64,000 nucleotides of DNA from Peptococcaceae bacterium CEB3 (lineage in GTDB: Bacteria; Bacillota; Desulfitobacteriia; Desulfitobacteriales; Desulfitobacteriaceae), in NCBI GenBank assembly GCA_001029295.1, contig LDXJ01000061.1, forward strand, positions 287,342-351,341, written 5' to 3'. Below, piece by piece: positions 52,074 to 62,032 of this stretch. Positions within the stretch are counted from its first letter, which is position 1. Each line of letters starts with the position of its first letter. The position numbers and the translations under genes were made by a program. Under the pieces are notes generated by a model. The model made no database searches. It saw only the letters and a list, made by a program, of their open reading frames with translations, and had not been told where the DNA came from.

Positions 52074-53276
52074 TTAGGCCAGCTGTTCCTCCGCATTGGG
52101 AACAACTTGCTTTGTCATCCGGTAATTGATGCTGTAAACCGGAACACCGGCTACGATCGTGTGCATGACCATGGGAACATTCTCCGCCAGGCGGACCACG
52201 ACAGCGTCACCCCATTTCCCTTCCGTCAGGCTCCCGCAGTTGAGGCCAAGAGCCTCAGCCGGGTTTCCGGCGGCCATGGTCACCGCTTCATTCAGGGGCC
52301 GATCTTTCTCAGCCAACTTGAACACAGCATGCAAGACGGACGGGGGATAGTAGTCGGAACAGAGCATTGTGACAAAGCCGGCCGCAACGGCATCCGTCGC
52401 CCTCATACCTTTGCCGGTGGAGCGCCCCCTCAGGATATTGGGAGCTCCCACGCAAACATAATTGCCGGTCCGGCATGCCGAAGCGGCAGTCTCCACGTTG
52501 ATCGGAAACTCGTGGATCGTTACGCCTTGTTTCTTATAGTGAGCTACCCTCTCCGCATTATCATCATCATGAGAAGCCATGGGAATCCCTCGGCGCAAAG
52601 CAGCTGCGCTGAGAGTCCGGATATTCTCGTCAGCGAACAGCGCACCCCGTTTTTTCACCGCGATCAGTTTTTCCACCTCATCCAGTGAGAGATGATAAGT
52701 TTTTTTGACATAACTATAATAGTCGTCCATGGTGGGGTATTGCCCCTGTCCGGGAGTATGGTCCATAAATGACAGCAAGTCGACAAAACCCTCCTCAAGC
52801 AGTCTCTTGGCTATGTCGACCCCTCCCAAGTCTGTTATCTCGAAGCGCAGGTGAATCTTATTGCGTATGAGGGCCCAGCTCTCCGCCATCCCAGCCACGG
52901 CCCGGATGATCTCCCCCGCACCCCGATCTTCCCGCACACCCCATTCCGCTCCGGCAAAAGAAAAGGAGTGGTACATGGTCGTGATCCCCTGGCCCGCTAC
53001 TTTTTTCTCCAGTTCCCGGAAAGCAAGGTCAACAGGGAGAAAGGCGCCCGGGCGGGGCTCAATCTCCTTTTCAATGGCATCGCTGTGCATATCGATCAGA
53101 CCCGGCATGATATAGGCGCCTTCGGCGTCGATGCGTCTCTGGGCCACCGGACCGTGATGATCTCCCTGTTTGCCGGCATACCGGATGACACCCTCTTCTA
53201 TGTAGACTTCACCCGCCGGAATAATGCGGTCCGGCATAACGAGTTTGCCGTTCGTAATTAATGTGCCCTGTTTCAT
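52074..53276 (-). CDS. phnM: Alpha-D-ribose 1-methylphosphonate 5-triphosphate diphosphatase
   Basis: The 400-residue amidohydrolase-fold enzyme removes pyrophosphate from the ribosyl-phosphonate triphosphate made by PhnI/G/H/L. The motif MPGLIDMHSDAIEKEIEPRPGAFLP is diagnostic for PhnM; SHDDDNAERVAHYKKQG and LCSDYYPPSVL supply further metal ligands. It begins about 90 bp after the second permease gene, which is the 3' end of the operon, unlike the enteric order where phnM precedes phnN. Confidence 0.93.
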   Translation of the reverse strand: MKQGTLITNGKLVMPDRIIPAGEVYIEEGVIRYAGKQGDHHGPVAQRRIDAEGAYIMPGLIDMHSDAIEKEIEPRPGAFLPVDLAFRELEKKVAGQGITTMYHSFSFAGAEWGVREDRGAGEIIRAVAGMAESWALIRNKIHLRFEITDLGGVDIAKRLLEEGFVDLLSFMDHTPGQGQYPTMDDYYSYVKKTYHLSLDEVEKLIAVKKRGALFADENIRTLSAAALRRGIPMASHDDDNAERVAHYKKQGVTIHEFPINVETAASACRTGNYVCVGAPNILRGRSTGKGMRATDAVAAGFVTMLCSDYYPPSVLHAVFKLAEKDRPLNEAVTMAAGNPAEALGLNCGSLTEGKWGDAVVVRLAENVPMVMHTIVAGVPVYSINYRMTKQVVPNAEEQLA

Positions 53277-53367
53277 ACGCTATTTTGCCTCCTCATTGCG
53301 CTTGCAAACGGCTCAGGTTAAACGAGGGAGAGAAATTCCGTTGTCTCATGCCGGAGCGCTCTTCCCT

Positions 53368-54240
53368 CTATTCTCCGCTTTGAAGCCTCCGTTTCATATA
53401 AGTCGCCGCAGTCTCCATCACAATGGCAAAGGCCAATACAAGGTATGTGATTAAGCCTACCTCGTGAAGATCAAAGTAGTATCCGCCGGCCATAAACAGG
53501 TCAAAGCCGATTCCGGCCGCTCCGGCCGCCGCGCCCATCGCCACGGCGTTGCCAAAGTTAATTTCAAAACGCAGAAAAGTCCAGGACAGGAGATAGGTCG
53601 CCGAGGAGGGAATAACTGCCTGGAAGACGACTTGCCACCAATTGGCGCCTGTCGCCCTGAGCGCTTCGATGACGCTCCGGTCCAGGTCTTCAAAGGACTC
53701 GGAATAGGCCTTGGTCAAGTAACCGACAGAATGGAAAGTCAAGCCGATCACAGCGGCCGTACTGCCAAGCCCCGCGGCTACCGCAAAAATCAGAACCCAG
53801 AGGATTGTGGGAACAGCCCTGATGACGGCGACAAAGCTTTTGATGATATTTGTCAGCCATTTGGGGGCGAGATTTTGCGCAGCCATCAAACCCAAGAAGA
53901 GAGCCAGCACCCCGCCCAACACGGTCGTCAGATAAGCCAAGCCCAAGGTTATCAGTACTTCATAGAACGCATCCCACACAGTGAGATGGTGTGAATAGGG
54001 GTGAAGGAACATGGTGGCAAAATTACTCAGCGTTTCGGCCGTCGCCTGCGCGACGTTAACTCCGTTCGAACCAAGGGTCAGGAAAGTGTAGGTCGTCATC
54101 CCGGCCAGCACAAACAACGTGAGCCGGATTGCAAGCGTCGCCCTATCCAAGGGTTTGGCGATAAGCGGCCGCAAGTTGTTCCCCCCGTCCCGTTTGCCCA
54201 TTTTTCCCCAAACCTCAATCGACTCATCGATCTCCATCAT
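53368..54240 (-). CDS. phnE: Phosphonate ABC transporter permease (PhnE), second copy
   Basis: The 290-residue permease has about six membrane segments and the conserved ATPase-contact loop EALRATGANWWQVVFQAVIPSS. It begins with a charged cytoplasmic stretch of about 27 residues. AAGGATGATTC precedes the ATG. It overlaps the first phnE by 4 bp, so the two permeases probably form a heterodimer for phosphonate uptake. Confidence 0.92.
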   Translation of the reverse strand: MMEIDESIEVWGKMGKRDGGNNLRPLIAKPLDRATLAIRLTLFVLAGMTTYTFLTLGSNGVNVAQATAETLSNFATMFLHPYSHHLTVWDAFYEVLITLGLAYLTTVLGGVLALFLGLMAAQNLAPKWLTNIIKSFVAVIRAVPTILWVLIFAVAAGLGSTAAVIGLTFHSVGYLTKAYSESFEDLDRSVIEALRATGANWWQVVFQAVIPSSATYLLSWTFLRFEINFGNAVAMGAAAGAAGIGFDLFMAGGYYFDLHEVGLITYLVLAFAIVMETAATYMKRRLQSGE

Positions 54241-55031
54241 AGAATCATCCTTCTTACGGTATTTGACACGGTCTCCATGATCAGAACCGTTAGGACGGTG
54301 ACAACGACGACCAGACTCGCCGCATGGTAATTAAAAGCTTTGTAATACACGTCAAAGGAAAATCCGATCCCTGTGCCGGTAAGGAACCCCACCAGGGTGG
54401 CGTCGCGGATATTGGTCTCAATCATGAAAAGCAGCCAGCTGACAATCTGCGGCAGGCTGGAAGGTAAAACCGCCTGGAATATTGTGTGAAGGTAGGCCGC
54501 TCCTGTCGCCTTCAACGCCTCCACCGAGCTGTCGCCAACTTCGTCGATGGTCTCCATAAAGGCACGGGTGAGGAACCCGAACGATCCCATGAACAATGCC
54601 AGAAATCCGGTCAGGGAGCTCTGGCTGAAAGCGAGCATCAAAACCATAGCCCAGGCCACAAGAGGCATATTGCGAAAGAAAGAAGCGATTCCCCGGGCGA
54701 CAAGCGTAAACGACCTATGGATCCTTGTGGCCCGGGATCCGGCCAGAGCCAGAGCCAGAGAAAAGACTGCAGCCGCAGAAGTGGCCGCCACAGAAATGAG
54801 CACAGTATCCCTGAGTTTCGCCAGAATGTCGGGCAGTTTGGCCAGAGACTTGACATCGGGATACAAGTTGGCTGCTCCCCAGACAAAGGCCTTGCCCAGA
54901 CTGGTGAAACCTTTCTCCACGTCATACTGGGTAACAACGATTGCTCCTGCTGTGAGAAGAGCCAATACTCCGAAGAAGATCAGAGCGTTGTTCCGGCGTT
55001 TGCGGAAAACATCAACTTGCATATCCTTCAC
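54237..55031 (-). CDS. phnE: Phosphonate ABC transporter permease (PhnE), first copy
   Basis: The 264-residue permease has six membrane segments and the loop EALKATGAAYLHTIFQAVLPSS. It is homologous to the second copy, with which it shares the loop position. The start is either GTG at 55031 or ATG at 55022, with GAAGGAT nearby. It overlaps the 3' end of phnC by 20 bp. Both PhnE copies appear intact. Confidence 0.92.
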   Translation of the reverse strand: MKDMQVDVFRKRRNNALIFFGVLALLTAGAIVVTQYDVEKGFTSLGKAFVWGAANLYPDVKSLAKLPDILAKLRDTVLISVAATSAAAVFSLALALAGSRATRIHRSFTLVARGIASFFRNMPLVAWAMVLMLAFSQSSLTGFLALFMGSFGFLTRAFMETIDEVGDSSVEALKATGAAYLHTIFQAVLPSSLPQIVSWLLFMIETNIRDATLVGFLTGTGIGFSFDVYYKAFNYHAASLVVVVTVLTVLIMETVSNTVRRMIL

Positions 55032-55806
55032 TTTCTCCCAGATTAATCATAAGATCCCCTGCATCGAAACCGTAAATTTCCGAAACGCGCTCACGCGTAA
55101 GCTCATCCGGCTTTCCGTCAAAAACAATGGTTCCCCGGTTGACTCCGATGACTCTATCCGAATATTTCAGAGCGATGTCGACCTGATGCAGGCTGACGAG
55201 CAGGGTTATCCCCAGATCGCGGGAAATGTTTTTCAGGTAATCCATGATAATCTTCGCGGAACTGGGATCCAGGGAAGCGATCGGCTCATCACACAAAATC
55301 AGCTTGGGATTCTGAACCAAAGCCCGGGCAATTCCCACCCGCTGTTTTTGCCCTCCGCTCAACTGGTCACACCTTTTGTTGATATACTCGTCCAAGCCCA
55401 GCATCTGGATGATCCTCAGAGCCTGCTCTTTTTCCGCCAGCGTATAGCTGCCGAGAATCCCGGCCAGGGTTGATTTGTGGCCCAGCCTGCCATGAAGCAC
55501 GTTCTCGATGACGCTCATCCGGTCAACCAGGTTGTAATGCTGAAAGATCATTCCGATTTTGCTTCTAAGCTTGCGCAGTTCACTTTTCCGCAACCGGGAA
55601 ATGCTGACACCGGCAAAGGTTATCTCCCCGCCGCTTAGCTCGACCATCCGGTTGATCGTACGCAGAAGCGTCGTTTTTCCCGAGCCGGACGGGCCAATGA
55701 CGGAAATAAACTCCCCTTCGTTGACAGAAAAGCTGATATCCGCCAGAGCCGGCGCCACAGCGGGACTGTAATGCTTCGTGACATTTTTCAATTCCAGGAG
55801 CGTCAC
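55012..55806 (-). CDS. phnC: Phosphonate ABC transporter ATPase
   Basis: A GTG at 55806 is chosen since GGGGG lies 8 bases upstream. The 264-residue ATPase has Walker A GPSGSGKTT, signature LSGGQKQRVGIARAL, Walker B LILCDEPIASLD and the switch histidine in LVSLHQVD. It powers import of phosphonates with PhnD and PhnE. It follows phnD by about 157 bp, a gap that may hold a processing or weak terminator site but shows no clear hairpin. Confidence 0.93.
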   Translation of the reverse strand: MTLLELKNVTKHYSPAVAPALADISFSVNEGEFISVIGPSGSGKTTLLRTINRMVELSGGEITFAGVSISRLRKSELRKLRSKIGMIFQHYNLVDRMSVIENVLHGRLGHKSTLAGILGSYTLAEKEQALRIIQMLGLDEYINKRCDQLSGGQKQRVGIARALVQNPKLILCDEPIASLDPSSAKIIMDYLKNISRDLGITLLVSLHQVDIALKYSDRVIGVNRGTIVFDGKPDELTRERVSEIYGFDAGDLMINLGESEGYAS

Positions 55807-55963
55807 ATTCAAACCCCCTTTGCATTCTGGGAGAGGCGCCGAGACAAACCTCCATACCGCCCGCCGGTCATGGATTGGCCCACTCTGACGCCCCTCTCGC
55901 CACTTTAGGTAAGTTACTCAGACGGCCACATCGGTCTCAAGTCTTCGTGTTGATGTCACACTT

Positions 55964-57028
55964 TTATTTGGGAATGCCCAAAACCTGTCTCATCGGGTCG
56001 TACCAGGAATCCTCCACTTTCAGAAAACGATGCGGCTGTACGAATACGACTCCGTCCGAGCCCTTCGGCGCGAATATTTTCGGGTCGTTTGTCACCTTGT
56101 CGGAGGTCAGCGCCTGTGTTATCGCGTCAAGGGTCTTCTGGCTCAAGAACGCGCTGTTCGCCTCTAAAGGGGTATTCAGGACCGGTATGGATTTAATGAT
56201 GACGAATTGTTGACCGGCCAGTTTGTCAAACGGAGCGGCCGCACCCTGCTTGACGGCGTAGACTGCGCCTTCCGTGTTGTCCGTTCCCGAAACGGGGGTC
56301 AAGTACTGGGAGACATCAATATCGTCCACCGCGGCGACGTCTACTTTACCCATGAGCAGATTGACGAGAGACAGCTGGTGGGAACCGGAAAAGATGACCT
56401 GGTTGAAGAATTTTCCGCTTCCACCCTGCATCAGGTCGTCTTTCGTTAGGTTTTTCCACTTGTCCTGTTTCGTGAAATAACCCGTAATGGCCGCTGCCGG
56501 CATGTTGAAGCCGGATGTGGAACTGGTTGAGACAAAGGAGATCTTTTTTCCGGCGATGTTATCGATCGCGTACGTGCCGCCGGATTTATATTGGTCTTCA
56601 TTTCCTTTCTTGACCAGGAGACGGCTGTGGTAAAGGGCATCTTTCAAACTTCCCGAGTCCCCGCTTTCAACCACGAGCGGGATGACTTTAGGATCCTTCG
56701 CGTGGGAAACCATGTACTCGTTCGGGCCAAACCAGCCTAACTGGGCATCCCCGTTTTCCAAGGCCGCAATAGCAATGTTGTAATCCGTAGTCAATTTGTC
56801 TTCAACTTTCTTTCCCGTGGCGTCGGCAATGACTTTGTCAAATTCCACCCGCAAAGCCTTCTCATTGTCTCCTGAATTGTTCGGCAGCCAGGCCACGGTT
56901 ATGGTATCCGGCTCTTTGACATTACTGCCTGAAGCTGCTGAGGCTGAGGTTGCGGTGGTTCCGCACCCGCTCAACACCAGAGATGTGATAAGAACTCCGG
57001 CCATGACAAATAGTGGGATTTTCTTCAC
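55964..57028 (-). CDS. phnD: Phosphonate-binding lipoprotein of ABC transporter
   Basis: The start is GTG at 57028, preceded by AAAGGAG; a longer frame from 57052 does not have a site. The 354-residue protein carries a lipoprotein signal ending LSGCGTT. It matches PhnD/PtxB binding proteins (VAWLPNNSGDNEKALRVEFDKVIADATGKKVE, AALENGDAQLGWFGPNEYMV, VAAVDDIDV). It captures phosphonates outside the cell. It directly follows phnL, joining uptake to breakdown in one transcript. Confidence 0.92.
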   Translation of the reverse strand: MKKIPLFVMAGVLITSLVLSGCGTTATSASAASGSNVKEPDTITVAWLPNNSGDNEKALRVEFDKVIADATGKKVEDKLTTDYNIAIAALENGDAQLGWFGPNEYMVSHAKDPKVIPLVVESGDSGSLKDALYHSRLLVKKGNEDQYKSGGTYAIDNIAGKKISFVSTSSTSGFNMPAAAITGYFTKQDKWKNLTKDDLMQGGSGKFFNQVIFSGSHQLSLVNLLMGKVDVAAVDDIDVSQYLTPVSGTDNTEGAVYAVKQGAAAPFDKLAGQQFVIIKSIPVLNTPLEANSAFLSQKTLDAITQALTSDKVTNDPKIFAPKGSDGVVFVQPHRFLKVEDSWYDPMRQVLGIPK

Positions 57029-57041
57029 ATTAATACTCCTT

Positions 57042-57797
57042 TCATTTGGCAAGACTTATTTCCCTCATTGTTTCCAATGTTGAAGGAACATGATTTTGCA
57101 GGTCTGTCAAACAACCGTCCCGGATCGTGTATTCCCGGTCGCACAGATTCTCCATAAAGGCCAGATCATGAAATATGCCGAGCATCGTGGTGCCTTCCCG
57201 GATTAATTGGAGCATAAGCTCTCTGACTCTCAGCTTAGAGGCGTCATCCAGACTGGCGGTCGGCTCGTCCAGGAGGAGCAGCCTGGGGCGCTTGACCATC
57301 GCCCTGGCAATATTCAGGCGCAATTTTTCTCCGCCGGAAAAAGTCGCCGGGTAACAGTCCCGCAATTCTTCATCCAGTTCAAAATGCGCCAGCATCTTGT
57401 CCGCTTCCCATTCCGCTTGTCTCTCTTCCCGTCCCATTTCCAGCACGGCCTGCTTAACCAGTTCCCGCGCGGTAGTCCGGGGCATGACATTAAGAAACTG
57501 TGAGACGTAGCCTATCTCCCGCTTGCGGAGATTAATGATCTGTCTCTCCGGCGCCCGGGCCAGATCCACCGGTCCGAAGGTTTGCGAATGATACCAGATA
57601 GCACCGGCCTCTGGAGCATAGGTGCGGTAGATGCACTTGAAAACCGTCGATTTTCCACTGCCGCTTTTCCCCGTGATGCCGACAAACTCCCCTTCTCGGA
57701 GCGTGATGTTGATGTCGTGAAGCGCTTCGATATGCTTGTGCAAATTATGAATCCTAAAGGATTTGGATAAGTGCTCAATCGCCAAGATTTCTTTCAC
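57042..57797 (-). CDS. phnL: C-P lyase complex ATP-binding protein PhnL
   Basis: The start is a GTG at 57797 with AGGTG upstream. The 251-residue ABC-type protein has Walker [10 protein letters not shown], a Q-loop with [11 protein letters not shown], signature [15 protein letters not shown] and Walker [13 protein letters not shown]. PhnL acts with PhnG, H and I in coupling phosphonate to ATP-derived ribose triphosphate. It overlaps the end of the hexapeptide transferase gene by 23 bp. Confidence 0.92.
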   Translation of the reverse strand: MKEILAIEHLSKSFRIHNLHKHIEALHDINITLREGEFVGITGKSGSGKSTVFKCIYRTYAPEAGAIWYHSQTFGPVDLARAPERQIINLRKREIGYVSQFLNVMPRTTARELVKQAVLEMGREERQAEWEADKMLAHFELDEELRDCYPATFSGGEKLRLNIARAMVKRPRLLLLDEPTASLDDASKLRVRELMLQLIREGTTMLGIFHDLAFMENLCDREYTIRDGCLTDLQNHVPSTLETMREISLAK

Positions 57798-58467
57798 GCG
57801 AGTCACCTGCCTCGAAGTACTTGCCCACGAATTCTTCGATCGGAAGGGAGAAATCATTCAGACGCTCTTTGATCGTTTCAAAGGGCCAGTCCCACCACCT
57901 TATCTCCTCCAATCGCTTGACAATGTCAGGAGCAAACCTTTTTCTGACCGGCTTGGCCTTCACTCCGACGACAATTGTGTAGGGCTCAACGTCTTCTGTG
58001 ACGACGGCACCGGCGCCCACCACTGCGCCGTCGCCGATTCTCACCCCAGGCATGATAATGGCCCCGTGGCCAATCCACGTATCATGGCCGATGAAGATTT
58101 TTTGCTCCGCTCTCCAGCGGAAAAAGACCTCGTCATCCGTCTCCGCCAAGCCGTATTTCCGCCGCCGGTAAGTGAAGTGGTGCAAGCTCGGCCGGTCCAT
58201 TGGGTGATCCGTGGGGCCGATCCTGGCCATGCTGGCTATGTTCGCAAACTTGCCTATTTCCGCATTTTGCACGATGCAGAACTCGCCCGTATAGGAAAAA
58301 TCATCGAGCCGAACGCTTTCCAGATAGTTGTATATTCCAATCTCCGTATACGCTCCCAATTCCGTATTGGCGAGTTCGCAGTTTTCGTGGATCACCGGCT
58401 CTTTCCCAAGTGGCTCACCTTCCGGCTCGTCGTATTCGTCCTGTGTTTTCATTCGCTGTGTTCTCAT
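57775..58467 (-). CDS. Phn-associated hexapeptide-repeat transferase
   Basis: The ATG at 58467 (MRTQRMKTQ) follows AAGGAGAAG. The 230-residue protein is a left-handed beta helix of the acetyltransferase type ([31 protein letters not shown]). It matches the phosphonate-metabolism hexapeptide family often found between phnK and phnL in C-P lyase operons. A histidine in the trimer interface (GHGAI) could be catalytic. The acceptor is unknown; aminoalkylphosphonates, as for PhnO, are possible. Confidence 0.88.
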   Translation of the reverse strand: MRTQRMKTQDEYDEPEGEPLGKEPVIHENCELANTELGAYTEIGIYNYLESVRLDDFSYTGEFCIVQNAEIGKFANIASMARIGPTDHPMDRPSLHHFTYRRRKYGLAETDDEVFFRWRAEQKIFIGHDTWIGHGAIIMPGVRIGDGAVVGAGAVVTEDVEPYTIVVGVKAKPVRKRFAPDIVKRLEEIRWWDWPFETIKERLNDFSLPIEEFVGKYFEAGDSRERNLGD

Positions 58468-58586
58468 GCGCTGTCTTCTCCTTCCTGGCGAACGCTTTCT
58501 CCTAAAAGTGCGAGACATCCCCCTTTATGTGGTTGTCCCCGGGATATTTTCATGGAACGGTGGTGCGTCACTTTCGGCAGGGAGCT

Positions 58587-59438
58587 CTAGAGCAGTGACT
58601 GAACCAGCTGCTGGGTGAACGGGTGCTGCGGATCTTCGAGGATCTGGTCTGTGAGGCCGTGTTCGATCATCTGTCCGTCCAGCATGACGAATGTCCGGTC
58701 CGCCAGCATTTTGATCACGGATAAGTCGTGCGAAACGATCACCACGCTGATACCGAGCTCTCTCTGGATGGTCTTGATGAGATCCAGAACGCTGGCTTGA
58801 ACGGAGAGATCCAGCCCCGTGGTCACTTCATCGAGCAGGAGGAGCGGCGGATTGTTGGAAAGGGCTTTGGCGATTTGGACCCTCTGCTGCATTCCCCCGG
58901 AAAAATTCTTCGGTCTCTCCTTCATCCGGTAGCTTGGTATATTGACATGCTCAAGGAGTTCCCTGCCTCTGGTTTCCATCCGGCCGACATGGCGGCTCCC
59001 TGCGGCAATCAATTTTTCGGCAATGTTACCTAGCGCAGAGAAATCCATTTTGAGACTCAGTGCCGCATTCTGATAGACTTTTCCCATCATGTGGTTCCGA
59101 ATGTACCTCTTTTGCTGGGATGATTCCGCAAAGAGATTCGCTTCCCCGTTCTTGTACGAGCTGATAAGGGCCTCTCCGCCGTCGACCTCCTGATCAAAAT
59201 ACAAACACTCCATCAGGGTTGACTTACCGCTGCCGCTTTCCCCGACCACGCCCAGTATTTCGCCGGCATACACCTGGAAGCTGACATCCCGGCAGGCATA
59301 GACCGTTCCGCAGACCGGACAGAAATTCTTGATCAGGCGGTCTGCTTTGGCCCCGCGGCAGTTCAGGCACCCGCCTCCGTATTGCTTGTTGAGGTTCCTG
59401 ACGGACAGAACAGGTTCTTGCACATAGTCCATTTCCAT
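58587..59438 (-). CDS. phnK: C-P lyase complex ATP-binding protein PhnK
   Basis: The 283-residue ABC-type protein has the PhnK hallmark CLNCRGAKADRLIKNFCPVCG early in the chain, Walker A GESGSGKST, signature FSGGMQQRVQIAKAL and Walker B LLLDEVTTGLD. It binds the PhnGHIJ core complex and is thought to regulate turnover by ATP hydrolysis. It starts 3 bp after phnJ. A 119-bp gap separates it from the transferase gene. Confidence 0.92.
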   Translation of the reverse strand: MEMDYVQEPVLSVRNLNKQYGGGCLNCRGAKADRLIKNFCPVCGTVYACRDVSFQVYAGEILGVVGESGSGKSTLMECLYFDQEVDGGEALISSYKNGEANLFAESSQQKRYIRNHMMGKVYQNAALSLKMDFSALGNIAEKLIAAGSRHVGRMETRGRELLEHVNIPSYRMKERPKNFSGGMQQRVQIAKALSNNPPLLLLDEVTTGLDLSVQASVLDLIKTIQRELGISVVIVSHDLSVIKMLADRTFVMLDGQMIEHGLTDQILEDPQHPFTQQLVQSLL

Positions 59439-59441
59439 ACC

Positions 59442-60284
59442 TCATCCGCGCTTTTCGTTCAGCCTTTGCAGGCAATAACTCGTGTCATTGCACTGATATA
59501 AGGTCTCGCCTGTTTCCTCATCATGGACTTCGTCCATGTATACCCCCCTGGCGCCGCACAACCGGCAGGACACGCCTTGAAAAGGCTCGACTACAAAGGG
59601 AAAATCCTCAAAATCCAGGGACACGACCTCAGTATGCGGCGGCACGGCATAGATTTTTTTCTCCCGCCCCGCACCCAGCAAGATCAAGGCCTCCGAGTCA
59701 TTCAGCTTGGAATTGTCAAATCGCGGGATGGGACTGGGGGCCATGACATATCTTTTATGCACCAGTACGGGGTGATCCGCTCCCGTGGACATGTGGCCGT
59801 ACTTCATGATCTGCTCAAAGAGCATGAGCCAGGCCCCGCTGTACTCCTGTTCGGCATGCAGTTTCTTCGTTTCATATTCGCTCGGCTCGAAATAGCGCAA
59901 AGGTTCCGGCAAGGGTACTTGAAGAACCAAAATCTGGCCTGCGTGGAGAGGAATTTCCGGAATCCGGTGGCGCGACTGGATAAGCGTCGCTTCGCCCGTC
60001 TCTTCCGTTATGGCAATACCTGTGGTCTTTCCAATCAACTCCTTAATGTTTACGGCATTGACAGACTCATCGGATCCCTGGTCTATGACTTTAAGCCTGT
60101 CGTCTTTGCCGACAAGGGAAAGGGTCAGCTGCAACCCGCCTGTCCCCCAACCGCGGGCAATCGGCATTTCCCTGGAAGCAAAGGGAACTTGGTAGCCGGG
60201 AATGGCTACGGCCTTCAGAGTCGCCCTGCGGATTTCTCTCTTTGACCCTTCATCGAAAAACGCAAACTGGTATTTCATTCTCAT
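59442..60284 (-). CDS. phnJ: Alpha-D-ribose 1-methylphosphonate 5-phosphate C-P lyase
   Basis: The 280-residue radical enzyme cleaves the carbon-phosphorus bond, releasing methane from methylphosphonate. Four C-terminal cysteines lie in the PhnJ spacing CX2CX21CX5C (CRLCG, then CNDTSYC), with the last one near residue 272. GWGTGGLQLTLSLVG and the glycine region near SREMPIARG are conserved. It uses S-adenosylmethionine and an iron-sulphur centre. It overlaps phnI by 4 bp. Confidence 0.94.
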   Translation of the reverse strand: MRMKYQFAFFDEGSKREIRRATLKAVAIPGYQVPFASREMPIARGWGTGGLQLTLSLVGKDDRLKVIDQGSDESVNAVNIKELIGKTTGIAITEETGEATLIQSRHRIPEIPLHAGQILVLQVPLPEPLRYFEPSEYETKKLHAEQEYSGAWLMLFEQIMKYGHMSTGADHPVLVHKRYVMAPSPIPRFDNSKLNDSEALILLGAGREKKIYAVPPHTEVVSLDFEDFPFVVEPFQGVSCRLCGARGVYMDEVHDEETGETLYQCNDTSYCLQRLNEKRG

Positions 60285-61417
60285 GGTCTTTCTCCCTCAT
60301 CCTCTCCCACTGTGCCCTTTCCCTTTCTGGTTTTGCGCACACTATCCAGTTCCGACCGGAATGTGACATAGTGGGGTAGTTTAAGATGGGAAATGAACCC
60401 CGTGGATTCGACGGAATTGATGTGGAGCAGAACAAACTCCTCATCATAGACCGGATAACCCGCGTCGCCCGATTCCAGACAGCGGTCCAAAATGCTCATA
60501 GCGATGGCCTTAGTTTCGTTTTGCCCATAGCACATCCCGTATCCTATGCCGAACTCTATCTCTTTCCGCCCGTTCTCCTTCTGCACGGTCACCGGAAATA
60601 TAGTCTCTGCTTCAGTCACTTTGATGTCCCCTATATAGTAGTAATCCTCCTCTGCCTGCCCTTCTCCAAGCAGGCTGCCAACATAGATCGGCAGGTTCCC
60701 GACTCGCAGTTCCCCTACCGTAGGATGCAAAGCCCCGAAGCTGCGCAATGCCGCATAACCTAAAGAGGTGACCGCGCCGGTTTGCCCGCCGGTCAGGATC
60801 TGGAGCCTTTGGCTGCGGCTGGTTGGAAACTGAACACTTTCTTTCGTGACATCATCCGGTTCACGGTCATTGTCCCCGCACGGAAGGAGCAAGCCTTCGT
60901 TTCTGAGAACATCCAGCACTTTGGGGAGATTGTCCAAATCCGCGCCTTGTACGTCAATACCGCTCTTTTCACTCTCAAACCGGTTCAGCCAGCGGACCGC
61001 GCCTTCGTCTGTTTCATCCTGCAGCGCAAAATCAATCAAACGCAAGGTGTAATCATGGGCGGCGCCCAGGATCTGCCCGCCGGGTATGTTCTTAAAACTG
61101 GCGGAGATTCTTCTTTCCACAAACATGTCGGTGGACTCGACTGTGCACGAGTAGTGCTTGCGTGGGAGCGTTGAACGGTAAGCTTTGAGCAGGAATACCG
61201 CTTCCTCGGGACTCCCTTCCGCCTGCTTAATCGCAATCGCCGCCAATGTTTCACTGTACAGGCTGCCTTCCGACATGACCTGGTCGATGAGGGCGCGCAT
61301 CCCACCTTCGATCCTGGCGCATTCCAGTACGGTTCCTTTTTTCAGCCGTTCGTACTTCAGGCGTTTGATCGATTCCTCGATAGCCAGCGTCCCGCCTTTG
61401 ACCGCAACATATCCCAT
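60281..61417 (-). CDS. phnI: C-P lyase subunit PhnI
   Basis: The 378-residue protein starts MGYVAVKGGTLAIEES, standard for PhnI, with AGGAAGTT upstream. It is the nucleosidase-like subunit that replaces adenine of ATP with the phosphonate. Conserved stretches include LGYAALRSFGALHPTVGELRVG and GFISHLKLPHYVTFRSELDSVRK. It begins right after phnH and is coupled to phnJ. Confidence 0.93.
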   Translation of the reverse strand: MGYVAVKGGTLAIEESIKRLKYERLKKGTVLECARIEGGMRALIDQVMSEGSLYSETLAAIAIKQAEGSPEEAVFLLKAYRSTLPRKHYSCTVESTDMFVERRISASFKNIPGGQILGAAHDYTLRLIDFALQDETDEGAVRWLNRFESEKSGIDVQGADLDNLPKVLDVLRNEGLLLPCGDNDREPDDVTKESVQFPTSRSQRLQILTGGQTGAVTSLGYAALRSFGALHPTVGELRVGNLPIYVGSLLGEGQAEEDYYYIGDIKVTEAETIFPVTVQKENGRKEIEFGIGYGMCYGQNETKAIAMSILDRCLESGDAGYPVYDEEFVLLHINSVESTGFISHLKLPHYVTFRSELDSVRKTRKGKGTVGEDEGERP

Positions 61418-62014
61418 CTATCCAACTTCCTGTCTCGCGATTTGCGTCGTTCTGGGCAGACACAAGACATTGTCGCCGGAGTCCGTGAAGATCAGATCAA
61501 CACCTAAAGGATACTCGAAATTCTTCGCGGCTCGCGCCTCGATCCAAGACCCTTTTGTCCGCACGCTGATATAACTTGCCCCGGCGATCCCCGGTCCGCA
61601 CAGGATGAGCTCATTTTCCCCACTGAGCGCATCCGCTTCCACAAAGACCGTCGCGCCTTTATGGGGGTTGAGCAAGTTCCCGGGATTTGCCCTGCGCAAA
61701 GCTTCCTCTAGATCCCCTACCCGGGCCGTATTGAGGACCAGAACAAAATCCGCCTGCTCCGTTTCCGTCGCTTGGGCATATGTCAATTGGTTAATCAGCC
61801 ATGTTGTAGCTTCTTCCTGCTCGGAATACACTTTGAACCTTTTTTCCGTGTCAAGCAGCATCAGAATGAGGAGAACGGTGGAACTAAAACACCCGGTCTC
61901 CCAGTCGAGCTTTCCGGCCTGCTCCCGGATGTTGCTGATGAGACCCGGACAGGACATGGAAGCAAGCGTTTTGCGATAGACCGCTTGCAGATCATGAACT
62001 AAATCCAAATTCAC
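61418..62014 (-). CDS. phnH: C-P lyase subunit PhnH
   Basis: The start is taken as GTG at 62014 (NLDLVHDLQAVYRK), preceded by GGGGGG; a GTG at 62029 is possible. The 198-residue protein matches PhnH (YRKTLASMSCPGLI, CFSSTVLLILMLLDTEKRF, EYPLGVDLIFTDSGDNVLCLPRTT). PhnH forms the core complex with PhnG, I and J. It sits 4 bp or so after phnG, and its end abuts phnI. Confidence 0.92.
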   Translation of the reverse strand: MNLDLVHDLQAVYRKTLASMSCPGLISNIREQAGKLDWETGCFSSTVLLILMLLDTEKRFKVYSEQEEATTWLINQLTYAQATETEQADFVLVLNTARVGDLEEALRRANPGNLLNPHKGATVFVEADALSGENELILCGPGIAGASYISVRTKGSWIEARAAKNFEYPLGVDLIFTDSGDNVLCLPRTTQIARQEVG

Positions 62015-62032
62015 CGGCTGTCCCCCCACTTC